Positions 1 through 9,017 of a DNA stretch of 64,000 nt are shown in pieces. Source of the DNA: Gillisella vitis (GTDB taxonomy: Bacteria > Pseudomonadota > Alphaproteobacteria > Rhizobiales > Rhizobiaceae); the NCBI GenBank assembly GCA_009744235.1, contig WPHV01000018.1:27229-91228 (forward strand), given 5' to 3'. Every line of letters starts with the position of its first letter. The first letter of the stretch is position 1. Position numbers and translations under genes: made by a program. The notes under the pieces were generated by a model. It did no database searches. It saw only the letters and a list, made by a program, of their open reading frames with translations, and was not told the origin of the DNA.

Positions 1-497
1 GTGATTATTCCGCGGCCTCGATTACGGCGCAGGTGAAAATTCCGCTCTATCAGGGCGGCTCGGAATATGGCCAGATCCGCAAAGCCAAGGAAACCGTTGG
101 TGCGCAGGAACTGAAAGTCGATTATGCCCGATTGAGTGTGCGAAAGCAGATCATGACCGCTTTTGCCCAGATGCAAGCCGCAACGGCGGCCATCACGTCG
201 GGCCGCAAGCAGGTTGCTGCGGCTAAGCTCGCCTTGCAAGGCGTTATCGAGGAACGCAATGTCGGCCAGAAAATCACCCTTGACGTTTTGAACTCGCAGC
301 AGACCGCACTCGACGCTCAGGAAAGCCTCGTAAATGCTCAGCGCAATGAAGTGGTGGCCAGCTACTCATTGCTGGCGGCAACCGGCACGTTGACGGTCAG
401 GAGCCAGGGATTGCAGGTGGCGGAATATAAGGCAGAAGAGCATTACGATGCCGTCAAGGACAAGTGGTTCGGATTGCGGGCCGCCAACGGCAAGTAA
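1..497 (+). CDS. tolC: TolC-family outer membrane efflux protein (3' part)
   Basis: This is the C-terminal part of an outer-membrane channel subunit of type I secretion or RND efflux systems. The gene is cut by the window edge; reading in frame from base 3 gives about 164 residues with no in-frame start required. The repeat region typical of TolC is visible: a strand segment with IPLYQGG and YGQIR, then long amphipathic helices (residues about 30-110) with QTALDAQESLVNAQRNEVVASYSLLAATG, the conserved end of the second TolC repeat. The final 30 residues are a short charged tail. What partner transporter it serves cannot be seen here. Confidence 0.85.
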   Translation, partial: DYSAASITAQVKIPLYQGGSEYGQIRKAKETVGAQELKVDYARLSVRKQIMTAFAQMQAATAAITSGRKQVAAAKLALQGVIEERNVGQKITLDVLNSQQTALDAQESLVNAQRNEVVASYSLLAATGTLTVRSQGLQVAEYKAEEHYDAVKDKWFGLRAANGK

Positions 498-554
498 ACC
501 CAAGGGGTCAAGTAACCCACGCGGTCATTGAAAACGGCAGTTGATATTGCCTTT

Positions 555-595
555 GCGCCATATCTCAAACGTCCAATGTATTTGAGATATGGTGC
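555..595. repeat. AT-rich perfect inverted repeat downstream of tolC
   Basis: The arms CCATATCTCAAA (558-569) and TTTGAGATATGG (581-592) are perfectly complementary. The pairing extends outward by three more base pairs, one of them G:U, and encloses an 11-base loop. It lies between tolC and popZ and no T-run follows, so it is not a textbook terminator. It may be a transcript-end structure for tolC or an operator. The 498-822 gap holds no gene I can support apart from this structure. Confidence 0.6.
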
Positions 596-822
596 AATGC
601 CTTCAATGCGAGGATGCATGAGCATCTTCGCGCCTTGGTATGATGGCCTTCATCCCGGATAATTCGGCCCGGCTGGCGAAACAATCCTCGATTGAACTCA
701 TAAAACTGTGTATTTTGGGCTATAAGCTTTTGAAGGCGATTTCCTCGAGCAAAGGGGTATCCTAAGGTCAAGCGAATCACATGGCAAAAGCCGATGGGGT
801 TTGAAGCCAAATGGGGAATGTA

Positions 823-1731
823 ATGGCCCAGCCGAATGTATCGCGTGAACCGTCCATGGAAGAGATCCTGGCCTCCATTCGCCGGATTATCGAAAGCAAT
901 GAGCCGGCACCCGCCCGGTCTTTCGATGATGCCTATGGTTATGACAGTGAAGTGGACGAGCTGGATATTGCAGGCAATGCGTTTTCCGTTGAGGCTGTGC
1001 CCATGGATTTGCCGGTTGCGGCCAACCAGCCAGGTCCGGTTCAGCTAGCGGCATCTGCTACAAACCGTTTCTCTGAGGGGGCAGGCGATCAGGGTGCTGG
1101 CGGACAGCAGATAGCAGATGGCGCAAGACATGCCGCAAAGCCGGTTTCGCTTGCCGATCTTGCGGCGCGGGTGCGCGCCACGTCTGAGCGGCGCGAAGAG
1201 CCTGGCGTTTCCGAGTTTCCTTCTGAATTTCCCTCCGCTTTTTCCAAGCAAGAGTCACCGTCTCGCGATGGTCGTGGGGCGTCCTCCTACATATCTGACA
1301 CCATTGGTGGTTTTCGCGAGATTGCTACGGAGCAAGCGGGGTCTATGGGGCAGGTCCGGCCCCTGGCACAAGCGCGAATCGCCGAACCGGAAGCCATGAG
1401 CGCCAGCCAGCGCCATATCGAAGCGCTGTTGCAGTCGGAACCTGTGGCCCAGGCTGCGGTCGCCCCTCAGGAGCAGGCCGAAGAGGCGAATACGCAAGGC
1501 GATACTCGACAAGGTGCGCTTTTGTCCATGCAGGCCGGTGCGCAGGTGGCCAAGTCCTTTGAGGAACTGGCAGCTGTCGTCGATGGTCAGCAGCGCAGGT
1601 CGCTGGATGAAATTGCCCAGGATATGTTGCGGCCGATGTTGCAGGACTGGCTTGACGACAATCTGCCGACGCTGGTTGAGCGTCTGGTGCGCGAAGAAAT
1701 CGAACGTATTGCGCGTGGTCCGCGCCGCTAA
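823..1731 (+). CDS. popZ: PopZ-like polar organising protein (DUF2497)
   Basis: PopZ forms a polar matrix that anchors chromosome origins and cell-cycle proteins; in Agrobacterium it marks the growth pole. The architecture fits: a conserved N-terminal helix (SMEEILASIRRIIE, residues about 11-24), a long low-complexity acidic, proline- and glutamine-rich middle, and a conserved C-terminal helical oligomerisation region containing LDEIAQDMLRPMLQDWLDD and LVERLVREEIERIARG. The 302-residue length fits rhizobial PopZ, which is longer than that of Caulobacter. I chose the ATG at 823 (MAQPNVSREPS) over the in-frame ATG at 811 because the family starts this way; the choice is not certain. Being next to valS is the usual place for this gene in alphaproteobacteria. 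Confidence 0.9.
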   Translation: MAQPNVSREPSMEEILASIRRIIESNEPAPARSFDDAYGYDSEVDELDIAGNAFSVEAVPMDLPVAANQPGPVQLAASATNRFSEGAGDQGAGGQQIADGARHAAKPVSLADLAARVRATSERREEPGVSEFPSEFPSAFSKQESPSRDGRGASSYISDTIGGFREIATEQAGSMGQVRPLAQARIAEPEAMSASQRHIEALLQSEPVAQAAVAPQEQAEEANTQGDTRQGALLSMQAGAQVAKSFEELAAVVDGQQRRSLDEIAQDMLRPMLQDWLDDNLPTLVERLVREEIERIARGPRR

Positions 1732-1796
1732 GAGAGCGGTGCCGCAGGCTGCTCCCGGCAGGCGTGCGTATCAAAACATCGAACTGGAACAATCAG

Positions 1797-1825
1797 AAGC
1801 CGCCTTGTGAATGGGCGGCTTTTTG
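1797..1825 (+). terminator. Rho-independent terminator after popZ
   Basis: The stem AAGCCGCC (1797-1804) pairs with GGCGGCTT (1814-1821) around a 9-base loop and runs into TTTTT. It separates popZ from valS. Confidence 0.8.
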
Positions 1826-1929
1826 CTTTCCTTTCTTGACACTGCGCGACCTGTCCGCTTTACCACGTGGTTGACGAAAACAATGAAATCCAACGTCCGC
1901 CCGCGTTCCCGTGAACCGGTAGGGCCTTA

Positions 1930-4788
1930 ATGTCTGGTCAGAACATGCTCGATAAGACCTATGATTCCGCAAGCGTAGAACCGAAAATCGCCAAGGCCTG
2001 GGATGAGGCGGAGGCATTCCGCGCCGGTGTGAATGCCAAGCCGGGTGCGGAAAGCTTTACCATCGTCATCCCGCCGCCGAACGTGACCGGGTCGCTGCAT
2101 ATGGGCCACGCGCTCAACAATACCTTGCAGGACATCATGATCCGCTTCGAGCGCATGCGCGGCAAGGATGTGCTGTGGCAGCCAGGCATGGACCATGCCG
2201 GTATTGCTACGCAGATGGTGGTCGAGCGGCAGTTGATGGAAAAGCAACTGCCGGGCCGCCGCGAGATGGGCCGTGATGCCTTTATCGACAAGGTCTGGGA
2301 GTGGAAGGACGAATCGGGCGGGTTGATCTTCAACCAGTTGAAGCGGCTTGGCGCATCCTGCGACTGGTCGCGCGAGCGCTTCACCATGGACGAGGGCCTG
2401 TCCGAAGCGGTTCTGGAAGTGTTTGTCACCCTCTACAAGCAGGGCCTGATCTACAAGGACAAGCGTCTCGTCAATTGGGACCCCAAGCTGTTGACGGCGA
2501 TTTCCGATCTGGAAGTCGAACAGCATGAGGTCAACGGCAATCTCTGGCACCTGCGCTACCCGCTGGAAGAAGGCGTGACCTACCAGCATCCTGTTGCTTT
2601 CGATGAAGACGGCAAGGCGACGGGATGGGAGACCCGCGACTACCTGGTGGTCGCCACCACCCGCCCGGAAACCATGCTGGGCGATACCGGTATTGCCGTT
2701 CATCCCGATGATGCGCGCTATCAGTCGATCATTGGCAAGCATGTGATCCTGCCGATCGTTGGCCGTAGAATTCCTATTGTCGGCGACGAATACCCCGATC
2801 CGACGGCAGGTACAGGCGCTGTAAAAATGACGCCCGCCCATGACTTCAACGATTTTGATGTCGGCAAACGCGCGGGCTTGAGGATGATCAATATCCTCAA
2901 TATCGATGCGACCGTGACCATTGTAGAAAATGACGATTTCCTGGAGGGGCTGACCCCAAGCCGCGAACAGCAGATGGTCTGGGCCGAGCTGGAAGGCCAG
3001 GACCGGTTCTTCGTGCGCAAGAAGATCGTCGAGATCCTGGAGGCTGAAGGCCTGCTCGACAAGATTGTGCCGCATAAGCACATGGTGCCGCATGGCGACC
3101 GTGGCGGCGTACCGATCGAGCCGCGCCTGACCGAGCAATGGTATGTGGATGCCAAGACACTGGCCAAGCCCGCCATCGATAGCGTGCGCGAAGGCCGCAC
3201 CAAATTCGTGCCGAAAAACTGGGACAAGACCTATTACGAATGGATGGAGAATATCCAGCCCTGGTGCGTGTCGCGCCAACTCTGGTGGGGCCATCAGATC
3301 CCGGCCTGGTATGGTCCGGATGGTCAGGTCTTCGTCGAAAAGGACGAGGAAACGGCGCTTCACGCCGCCATTCAACATTATCTGTCGCATGAAGGGCCGA
3401 TGAAGGCTTTCGTGGAAGACAAGATCGAGAACTTCAAGCCGGGCGAGATCCTCACCCGTGACGAAGACGTGCTCGACACCTGGTTTTCCTCGGCGCTCTG
3501 GCCCTTCTCTACGCTCGGCTGGCCGGAAAAAACACCGGAAGTGGCGCGCTATTATCCGACCAATGTGCTCGTGACCGGTTTTGATATCATCTTCTTCTGG
3601 GTTGCCAGAATGATGATGATGAGCCTGCATTTCATGAAGGATGAAGCGGGCAATCCGGTTGAGCCATTTGAAACCGTTTATGTCCATGCGCTGGTGCGCG
3701 ACAAGAACGGTCAGAAAATGTCGAAATCCAAGGGCAATGTCATCAACCCGCTGGAACTGATCGATGAATATGGCGCTGATGCGCTGCGCTTCACGCTGAC
3801 CATCATGGCCGCCCAGGGCCGCGACGTGAAACTGGATACGGCACGGGTTGCGGGCTATCGCAATTTTGGCACCAAACTGTGGAACGCCACCCGTTTTGCC
3901 GAGATGAACGGCGTGAAGTCCGATCCGTCCTTCCTGCCGGAAGCAGCGACTCTGGCCATCAACCGCTGGATTTTGACGGAACTGACGCGGGCTGAACGCG
4001 AAGTCACAGAGGCCATCGCGCATTTCCGGTTCAATGATGCGGCCAGCGCGCTTTATCGCTTCGTCTGGAACCAGTTCTGTGACTGGTATCTGGAATTGCT
4101 GAAGCCTGTCTTTGCCGGTGAAGACGAGGTTGCCAAAACTGAAGCCCAGGCCTGTGCGGCCTATGTGCTGGAAGAGACCTACAAGCTGCTGCACCCCTTC
4201 ATGCCATTCATGACGGAAGAACTGTGGGCGCATACCGCAGGTGAGGGTGTCGAGCGCGAAACGCTGCTGTGCCATGCCGACTGGCCGGTTCTTACCTTCA
4301 GCGATGAGCAGGCGGCTGCCGATATCAACTGGCTGGTGGACCTAGTCAGCGGCATTCGCTCGGCCCGGGCGGAAATGAATGTGCCGCCTTCCGCTGTCGC
4401 ACCGCTCACCGTCGTTGGTGCCAATGGTGTGACCCGTTCCAGGCTGGAGCATCATGAAGCTGCCATCAAGCGGCTGGCGCGGGTGGGTGACATCAGCCAT
4501 GCGCCGGAAGCGCCAAAGGGTTCGGCCCAGGTCATCGTTGGCGAGGCGACAGCCTGCCTGCCGCTCGGCAGCCTGATCGATCTTGGTGCTGAGCGAGCCC
4601 GACTGGAAAAATCGATCGGCAAGGTCGATCAGGATATCGAGAAGGGTCGCAAGAAGCTTGGCAATGAGAAGTTCGTTGCCAATGCCGATCCGGAAGTCGT
4701 GGCCGCTGAGCGCCAGCGGCTTGCTGAACTGGAAGAGCAGCGCGGCGTGCTGGCTGTGGCCCTGCAGCGGATCAACGAGGCTGGTTGA
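1930..4788 (+). CDS. valS: Valyl-tRNA synthetase
   Basis: Class I aminoacyl-tRNA synthetase charging tRNA-Val in the cytoplasm. The HIGH signature appears as HMGH (residues 57-60) within PPPNVTGSLHMGHAL. The KMSKS loop is at about residue 596 (QKMSKSKGNV). Between them lies the CP1 editing domain, with ATTRPETMLGDT and the GTGAVKMTPAHDFND region. The C-terminal 65 residues form the ValS coiled-coil arm (LIDLGAERARLEKSIGKVDQDIEKG). At 952 residues it is full length. A long open frame on the opposite strand across this gene is a codon-bias shadow. Confidence 0.98.
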   Translation: MSGQNMLDKTYDSASVEPKIAKAWDEAEAFRAGVNAKPGAESFTIVIPPPNVTGSLHMGHALNNTLQDIMIRFERMRGKDVLWQPGMDHAGIATQMVVERQLMEKQLPGRREMGRDAFIDKVWEWKDESGGLIFNQLKRLGASCDWSRERFTMDEGLSEAVLEVFVTLYKQGLIYKDKRLVNWDPKLLTAISDLEVEQHEVNGNLWHLRYPLEEGVTYQHPVAFDEDGKATGWETRDYLVVATTRPETMLGDTGIAVHPDDARYQSIIGKHVILPIVGRRIPIVGDEYPDPTAGTGAVKMTPAHDFNDFDVGKRAGLRMINILNIDATVTIVENDDFLEGLTPSREQQMVWAELEGQDRFFVRKKIVEILEAEGLLDKIVPHKHMVPHGDRGGVPIEPRLTEQWYVDAKTLAKPAIDSVREGRTKFVPKNWDKTYYEWMENIQPWCVSRQLWWGHQIPAWYGPDGQVFVEKDEETALHAAIQHYLSHEGPMKAFVEDKIENFKPGEILTRDEDVLDTWFSSALWPFSTLGWPEKTPEVARYYPTNVLVTGFDIIFFWVARMMMMSLHFMKDEAGNPVEPFETVYVHALVRDKNGQKMSKSKGNVINPLELIDEYGADALRFTLTIMAAQGRDVKLDTARVAGYRNFGTKLWNATRFAEMNGVKSDPSFLPEAATLAINRWILTELTRAEREVTEAIAHFRFNDAASALYRFVWNQFCDWYLELLKPVFAGEDEVAKTEAQACAAYVLEETYKLLHPFMPFMTEELWAHTAGEGVERETLLCHADWPVLTFSDEQAAADINWLVDLVSGIRSARAEMNVPPSAVAPLTVVGANGVTRSRLEHHEAAIKRLARVGDISHAPEAPKGSAQVIVGEATACLPLGSLIDLGAERARLEKSIGKVDQDIEKGRKKLGNEKFVANADPEVVAAERQRLAELEEQRGVLAVALQRINEAG

Positions 4789-4794
4789 CCTTCC

Positions 4795-4896
4795 TGGAGT
4801 CTGCCTTAGGAAGAGTGGAGCCGCTTTTCCTAGCAAAGCAAACGATAATATGAAAAATGAAAACCCGTCTGGTTCAATTAAAACCAGACGGGTTTT
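4795..4896. repeat. RIME-like dispersed palindromic element, copy A
   Basis: The core palindrome-like block at 4809-4830 (GGAAGAGTGGAG then CCGCTTTTCC) is followed by an A/C-rich linker containing CAAACGATAA and a second palindrome with TCTGGTTCAAT. The same order (GGAAAAGTGG block, CAAACGA linker, CTGGTTCAAT palindrome) occurs at 8846-8945. Related cores lie near 30.6 kb and 51.9 kb. Two adjacent palindromes in an intergenic mosaic is the described layout of rhizobial RIME elements. Confidence 0.6.
4860..4896 (+). terminator. Strong terminator-like hairpin after valS
   Basis: A perfect 15-bp stem runs from AAAACCCGTCTGGTT (4860-4874) to its complement (4882-4896), with a 7-base loop. The T-rich 3' arm makes it a plausible terminator in both directions. 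It is also the second palindrome of the dispersed element copy A. Confidence 0.75.
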
Positions 4897-5333
4897 CCGT
4901 GTTCCTGTGTGATCTAAAACCCACGAAGGATGCTGTAGCCATCCGATATCATTTCCATTGTGATTGTACACGAAGGTGGAAACGCCCTCGGTTTTTTGAT
5001 CGTGAAACAGCTTACGCCAGTGACTTATCGTCCAGCGGAATGCTGTTTTTGCGCTGCAAAAAAATACCGTTGAAATCTTAGGAATGATGAATAGAGGCAG
5101 CGTTGCTGTTTCGCAACGGTTGTGAAGAAATGTAAAATATTATTCCGTAAACTCGGGGATAATCCCAGTTTAACGCAAAACATTCCTTTCAATTTGTCAA
5201 TTTTGCGGCGTTAATAAGACCTTACGTAAAACGATCCCTTCATATGGTGCGCTGCAGTAGTGTTTCGTGAAGTTGTCATTTAGTTTTAATAGGTTAGGCT
5301 TCATTCAACAAAATTCCTATGTGTGGAGGGGAC
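4897..5333. other. AT-rich intergenic region upstream of fadL-like gene
   Basis: No coding frame is convincing here. The stretch from about 5080 is clearly more AT-rich than its surroundings and carries the palindrome TTACGTAA (5222-5229). It probably holds the promoter and control sites of the outer-membrane protein gene that starts at 5334; no specific regulator can be assigned. Confidence 0.5.
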
Positions 5334-6491
5334 ATGTCAAAAAAACAAATTACGCGGGGCGTTCTGGCTTTGGTCGTAGCGACGCTTTCCAGCACGGCGG
5401 CACTGGCGGGCGGCTTTTCCAGAGGTGAGGCCGATACCGACATTCTTTACGAGGAGGGGAAAGTCAAAGCTCGCGCTGGCGCTGTCTTCGTCTCGCCGGA
5501 GCGTAAATACGACACGGTGGGTGGATCGAAATCGTCTGACGGTAGTTTTAGTGACAGTTACTGGATCCCCAGTGTTGCCGCCAAGGTCCAGATTTCCGAT
5601 ACGTTGGGCTGCGCCCTTACCTATACCCAGCCCTTCGGCGCTTCCTCCACCTATGGAACGGATACACGTCGTGCCGACCAGTTGGCCGGGGCGGCTTCAG
5701 GCAATTTCAACTATTACACCAAGAAGCATTTTATCACCAATGAATATGGCGGCACGTGCGCCGTGCGTTTCGACGTTGGTCCTGGCAAGCTCTATGTGTT
5801 GGGTGGCGGTTTCTTCCAGGATTTCGATTACACGGCCGATTCCTATTATGGAGCGCTGCACCTGAAGGATAATTCGTCTGTCGGATATCGCTTGGGTGTG
5901 GGCTATGACATTCCCGAATATGCGATGCGTGCCCAGTTGATGTATCGTTCGCAGATCAAGGAAGAGGCCGATGGTGACTTCACGCCGCGTGCCCTGTCGG
6001 CGCTGCTGGGCACTGGTGCCGTTTCTGCCGATGGTTATGGCACCTTGCCGCAATCACTCAAGTTGAGTCTGCAAAGCGGTATCGCGCCGGGTTGGCTTGC
6101 CTACGGCTCTGTCAAGTGGACGGACTGGAGCGTTTTGCAAACGCTCAACTACAATATTACCGGCCTTGGCGCCCAGCGGGACGATTTTTTCTGGAAGGAT
6201 GGCTGGACCATCCAGGCGGGCATTGGCCACAAGTTTAACGATCGCGTTTCAGGTACCGTCAATATCACCTGGGACAAGGGTGTAGGTAATGGCGCCGATA
6301 TCATGACCGACACCTGGACGTTGGGTGTAGGAACCGAGATCAAGCTTGGGCCAGGCGATCTGCGTGTTGGGGCGGGGGTCAGCTATCTCACTGCCGGGAG
6401 CCAAAGTTATGCCAAGGGTGCATCCTATGATGCAACCGCTAATGGCGACTGGGCCTATGCCTTCGGTAGCTCCTACCAGATCAAGTTCTGA
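5334..6491 (+). CDS. FadL/OmpP1-family outer membrane transport protein
   Basis: Predicted outer-membrane beta-barrel of the FadL/OMPP1 family, which moves hydrophobic molecules such as long-chain fatty acids. A cleavable signal peptide covers residues 1-24 (ITRGVLALVVATLSSTAALA). The mature part begins GGFSRGEADTDILYEEG and continues as alternating strands (SYWIPSVAAKVQIS, GCALTYTQPFG, VGYRLGVGYDIPEYAMRAQLMYRSQ). It ends with phenylalanine after a final strand (GDWAYAFGSSYQIKF), as barrel proteins do. The 385-residue length fits. The ATG at 5334 is preceded by GGAGGGG with good spacing, so the upstream in-frame start at 5319 is rejected. The true substrate is unknown. Confidence 0.88.
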   Translation: MSKKQITRGVLALVVATLSSTAALAGGFSRGEADTDILYEEGKVKARAGAVFVSPERKYDTVGGSKSSDGSFSDSYWIPSVAAKVQISDTLGCALTYTQPFGASSTYGTDTRRADQLAGAASGNFNYYTKKHFITNEYGGTCAVRFDVGPGKLYVLGGGFFQDFDYTADSYYGALHLKDNSSVGYRLGVGYDIPEYAMRAQLMYRSQIKEEADGDFTPRALSALLGTGAVSADGYGTLPQSLKLSLQSGIAPGWLAYGSVKWTDWSVLQTLNYNITGLGAQRDDFFWKDGWTIQAGIGHKFNDRVSGTVNITWDKGVGNGADIMTDTWTLGVGTEIKLGPGDLRVGAGVSYLTAGSQSYAKGASYDATANGDWAYAFGSSYQIKF

Positions 6492-6510
6492 TATCTGTTC
6501 ATGACTCTAT

Positions 6511-6552
6511 GAAATGGCGCGGTTGCTCTCGAATGAGCGACCGCGCCATTTC
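6511..6552 (+). terminator. Terminator hairpin after fadL-like gene
   Basis: GAAATGGCGCGGT (6511-6523) pairs perfectly with ACCGCGCCATTTC (6540-6552), and an inner GCTC/GAGC helix extends the stem. It lies 20 bases after the stop codon. No long T-run follows, but the stem is very stable. Confidence 0.65.
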
Positions 6553-7196
6553 CTTAATGGAGCCACGACGAAGCCGACTCAGGCTTTTCAGCGTGTCTTA
6601 CGCTCGTCCCCTCGTTATGCCTGACGTCGCCCTTGAGAGTTGCGGAGCGATAGTGAACATGTGTCCGCTAAATATGGTGCACGGCCCTGTGGAGAGGGGC
6701 TCGACAGGTGGATGCGTTGCCCGGCCTGTGGCTTATTTTGCTATGCTCGGGCTGTCCGTTCTGTGCTTTTTTTGCAACATATTTTATATCCTCTCGGTCG
6801 TAATCCTCTCAGTGCTAAAATGTCTATTTCCCGCCACAAAGAGAGCGCAGCACAAGATCGTTGCGAAGTTCCGGGTGTGCAATCCCTGCGCTTGCTTGAT
6901 CGAAAGAATATGGGTTCGGATGAAAAACCTCGGTTTTTCAGGAGGCTCCGACTTATTCGACAGAGCAAAAGGCGTAGAGCAGTATACCGGCCGCAGTTTC
7001 AGGTCTCAGGCCGCTTTCTCGCCCGAAAGGCATTTTATGTTGGGGAAAATAGAGAGGACGCGAAGAATAATTTACCGGATTTCAATCTGGTTGCGTTCTT
7101 TATGGGATTTGGATCTGTACCCGGCTGCGGACGTTGTTGGCTCTGGCGCTGTCGTAAATCCTTCGCTTGTGCGTAGAAGGGCCTTTGGTCGTGGAA
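6553..7196. other. Long gene-free leader upstream of exoR
   Basis: Two overlapping plus-strand frames cross this stretch, but their products are rich in Arg, Cys and Trp, lack any family signature and use codons unlike the neighbours, so I do not call them genes. A small hairpin, AAAAACC then GGTTTTT, lies near 6921-6938. The region probably contains the exoR promoter and a long 5' untranslated leader, and could hide a small RNA. Confidence 0.4.
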
Positions 7197-8012
7197 ATGT
7201 TTAAGGTTTACGGTAATCAGGGGCGGACAATCGGACAGTCTTCAGCCTTTCTGCTGCTGTCATTGGCGCTCGGCAATCTGTTTTATACGGGCTGTGCCCA
7301 TGCATTCGACTTCAAGGCCGGTGTCTCCAAGGAGTCCGGTCCCTTCGATCTGTTCAAGTTCGGCTTCAACGCTCAAAAGAGCGGCAAGACGCAGGATGCT
7401 GTTGAAGCCTATCGTTATGCGGCTGAAAAAGGTCACACCGGATCGCGCTGGGCGTTGGCCAATATGTATGCCGATGGCGATGGCGTCGTCAAAAACGATT
7501 ATGAAGCCTTCAAGATTTATTCTGAAATTGCCAATCAGGGTGTAGAGCCGGGCTCGGAAGACACGGTCTATTTCGTTAATGCGCTGATCTCGCTTGCCAG
7601 TTATTATCAGCAGGGCATTGCTGGCAGCCCGGTTAAGTCCGATCTGGTCCAGGCCCGTCAGCTTTATTTCCAGGCGGCGTCCGCCTTTGGTTTCCCGGAA
7701 GCCCAGTTCGAACTGGCAAAGATGCTGCTGGCGGGCGAGGGCGGCAAACGCAACGTCCAGCAGGCCAAGAAATGGCTTAACCTTGCCCGCAAGAATGGCC
7801 ATGCTGGCGCCATGGCGCTATTTGGCGATGTGATTTTCGAAGAAGGACAGGCGGCCCGTGGCCTCGCCTTTCTCACGGCGGCGCTCGATAAATGCGCGCC
7901 GAAGGATTGCCCATGGATCGAGGATCTACAGGAGCGCGCCTTCTCGCTTGCCGATGAAAAAGATCGCCGCGTTGCCGTGGCGCTCGTACCGCAGGTGCAG
8001 GAACAGCCCTGA
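7197..8012 (+). CDS. exoR: ExoR, periplasmic Sel1-repeat regulator of the ExoS-ChvI pathway
   Basis: ExoR binds and restrains the sensor kinase ExoS (ChvG in Agrobacterium) in the periplasm. Its proteolysis at low pH derepresses exopolysaccharide and virulence or symbiosis genes. The N-terminus has an export signal (SSAFLLLSLALGNLFYTGCAHA) before mature FDFKAGVSKESGPFDLFKFG. Sel1-like repeats follow: AVEAYRYAAEKGHTGSRWAL, QARQLYFQAASAFGFPEAQF and QQAKKWLNLARKNGHAGAMA. The pattern matches ExoR of Sinorhizobium closely from memory. Start is uncertain: ATG 7197 is used here, but GTG 7191 has a better-spaced AGAAGG. It stands as a single gene, convergent with xthA. Confidence 0.93.
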   Translation: MFKVYGNQGRTIGQSSAFLLLSLALGNLFYTGCAHAFDFKAGVSKESGPFDLFKFGFNAQKSGKTQDAVEAYRYAAEKGHTGSRWALANMYADGDGVVKNDYEAFKIYSEIANQGVEPGSEDTVYFVNALISLASYYQQGIAGSPVKSDLVQARQLYFQAASAFGFPEAQFELAKMLLAGEGGKRNVQQAKKWLNLARKNGHAGAMALFGDVIFEEGQAARGLAFLTAALDKCAPKDCPWIEDLQERAFSLADEKDRRVAVALVPQVQEQP

Positions 8013-8036
8013 ACGGGCTGACCCGCTACATCCTTT

Positions 8037-8831
8037 TTATGCTGCGACGAAATTGAAATGCCCGATGACAGGCACATGGTCGGATGGCTTTTCCCAGCTG
8101 CGCACATGCTTTTCGATCTCGGTCGAGACCAGTCGGTCGGTGGCTTCTGCCGAGAGCAGAAGGTGATCGATGCGAATGCCGTTGTTCTTCTGCCAGGCGC
8201 CAGCCTGATAATCCCAGAATGAGTAGAGTTTTGTTGCATCCGTCGTGGCACGGACAGCATCGGTCAGTCCCAGATTTTCGAGGGACTGGAATGCGGCGCG
8301 GGTTTGGGGCAGGAAAAGCGCGTCATTGGCCCAGACCGCCGGGTCGAAGCAATCATGCGGATGCGGGATGACGTTATAGTCGCCTGCCAGAATAAGCGGT
8401 TCTTCCAGGGCAAGCCGATCCGCCGCAAAACGTTGCAACCGCGCCATCCAGGCCAGCTTGTAGGGGTATTTCACCGGATCGTCGGAGGGATTGCCGTTGG
8501 GGAGGTAAAGCGAGCAGACCCGCAATACGCCATCGGCCACCGAAAATACGCCCTCGATAAAGCGCGCCTGTTCATCGGCCTCGTCGCCAGGCAGGCCACG
8601 ATTGACCTCGTCCGGCCTGATTTTTGAGAGAAGCGCGACGCCGTTGAAACCCTTCTGGCCATGGGTTTCCACATGATAGCCCAAAGCCTCGATCTCGGCG
8701 CGTGGAAAGCCTTCATCGACGGATTTGATTTCCTGGAGGCAGACAATGTCTGGCGACGAGCTTTCCAGCCATTGGCAGAGATTGGCAAGGCGTGCTTTCA
8801 CGCCATTGATGTTCCAGGTGGCAATTTTCAT
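8037..8831 (-). CDS. xthA: Exodeoxyribonuclease III / AP endonuclease
   Basis: Mg-dependent exonuclease III-family enzyme acting in base-excision repair at abasic sites. The family signatures are all present: MKIATWNINGVKAR at the N-terminus, the metal-binding glutamate in LQEIK (residue about 34), GFNGVALLSK, LILAGDYNVIPH (Asp and Asn about 151-153), RIDHLLLS, and the C-terminal SDHVPV with the catalytic Asp-His pair. At 264 residues it is the normal size. It is transcribed toward exoR, with only 24 bases between the two stop codons. Confidence 0.96.
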   Translation of the reverse strand: MKIATWNINGVKARLANLCQWLESSSPDIVCLQEIKSVDEGFPRAEIEALGYHVETHGQKGFNGVALLSKIRPDEVNRGLPGDEADEQARFIEGVFSVADGVLRVCSLYLPNGNPSDDPVKYPYKLAWMARLQRFAADRLALEEPLILAGDYNVIPHPHDCFDPAVWANDALFLPQTRAAFQSLENLGLTDAVRATTDATKLYSFWDYQAGAWQKNNGIRIDHLLLSAEATDRLVSTEIEKHVRSWEKPSDHVPVIGHFNFVAA

Positions 8832-8845
8832 CGGTGGGATTTCCT

Positions 8846-8945
8846 AGAGTTTGTCAGGGAAAAGTGGAATGCGGTTTTCCCGAAAAGACAAACGAAAACA
8901 AGATAACCGAGTGTTTTTCTGGTTCAATATCAACCTGACAAACTC
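8846..8945. repeat. RIME-like dispersed palindromic element, copy B
   Basis: The core at 8857-8881 starts GGGAAAAGTGGAAT and ends GCGGTTTTCCC. It is followed by GACAAACGAAAAC and an imperfect second palindrome containing CTGGTTCAAT. The 25 bases at 8846-8870 are identical to 51920-51944. The core matches the reverse complement of 30625-30649 at all but about one position. It fills most of the gap between erpA and xthA. Confidence 0.7.
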
Positions 8946-9017
8946 GAGGTTCAGACCTGAGTTTTATCTGAAAGCCCATCGTTTGCCACGGAGAATTATG
9001 CGGAACCCACAAAAGCC

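Noticed and set aside
1927-4275. Minus-strand open frame of about 782 codons across valS
   Set aside because: Codon-bias shadow of valS; its product is rich in His, Arg and Gln and has no family signature.
6509-7204. Two overlapping plus-strand frames ahead of exoR
   Set aside because: No ribosome-binding support, odd Arg/Cys/Trp-rich composition and no family match.
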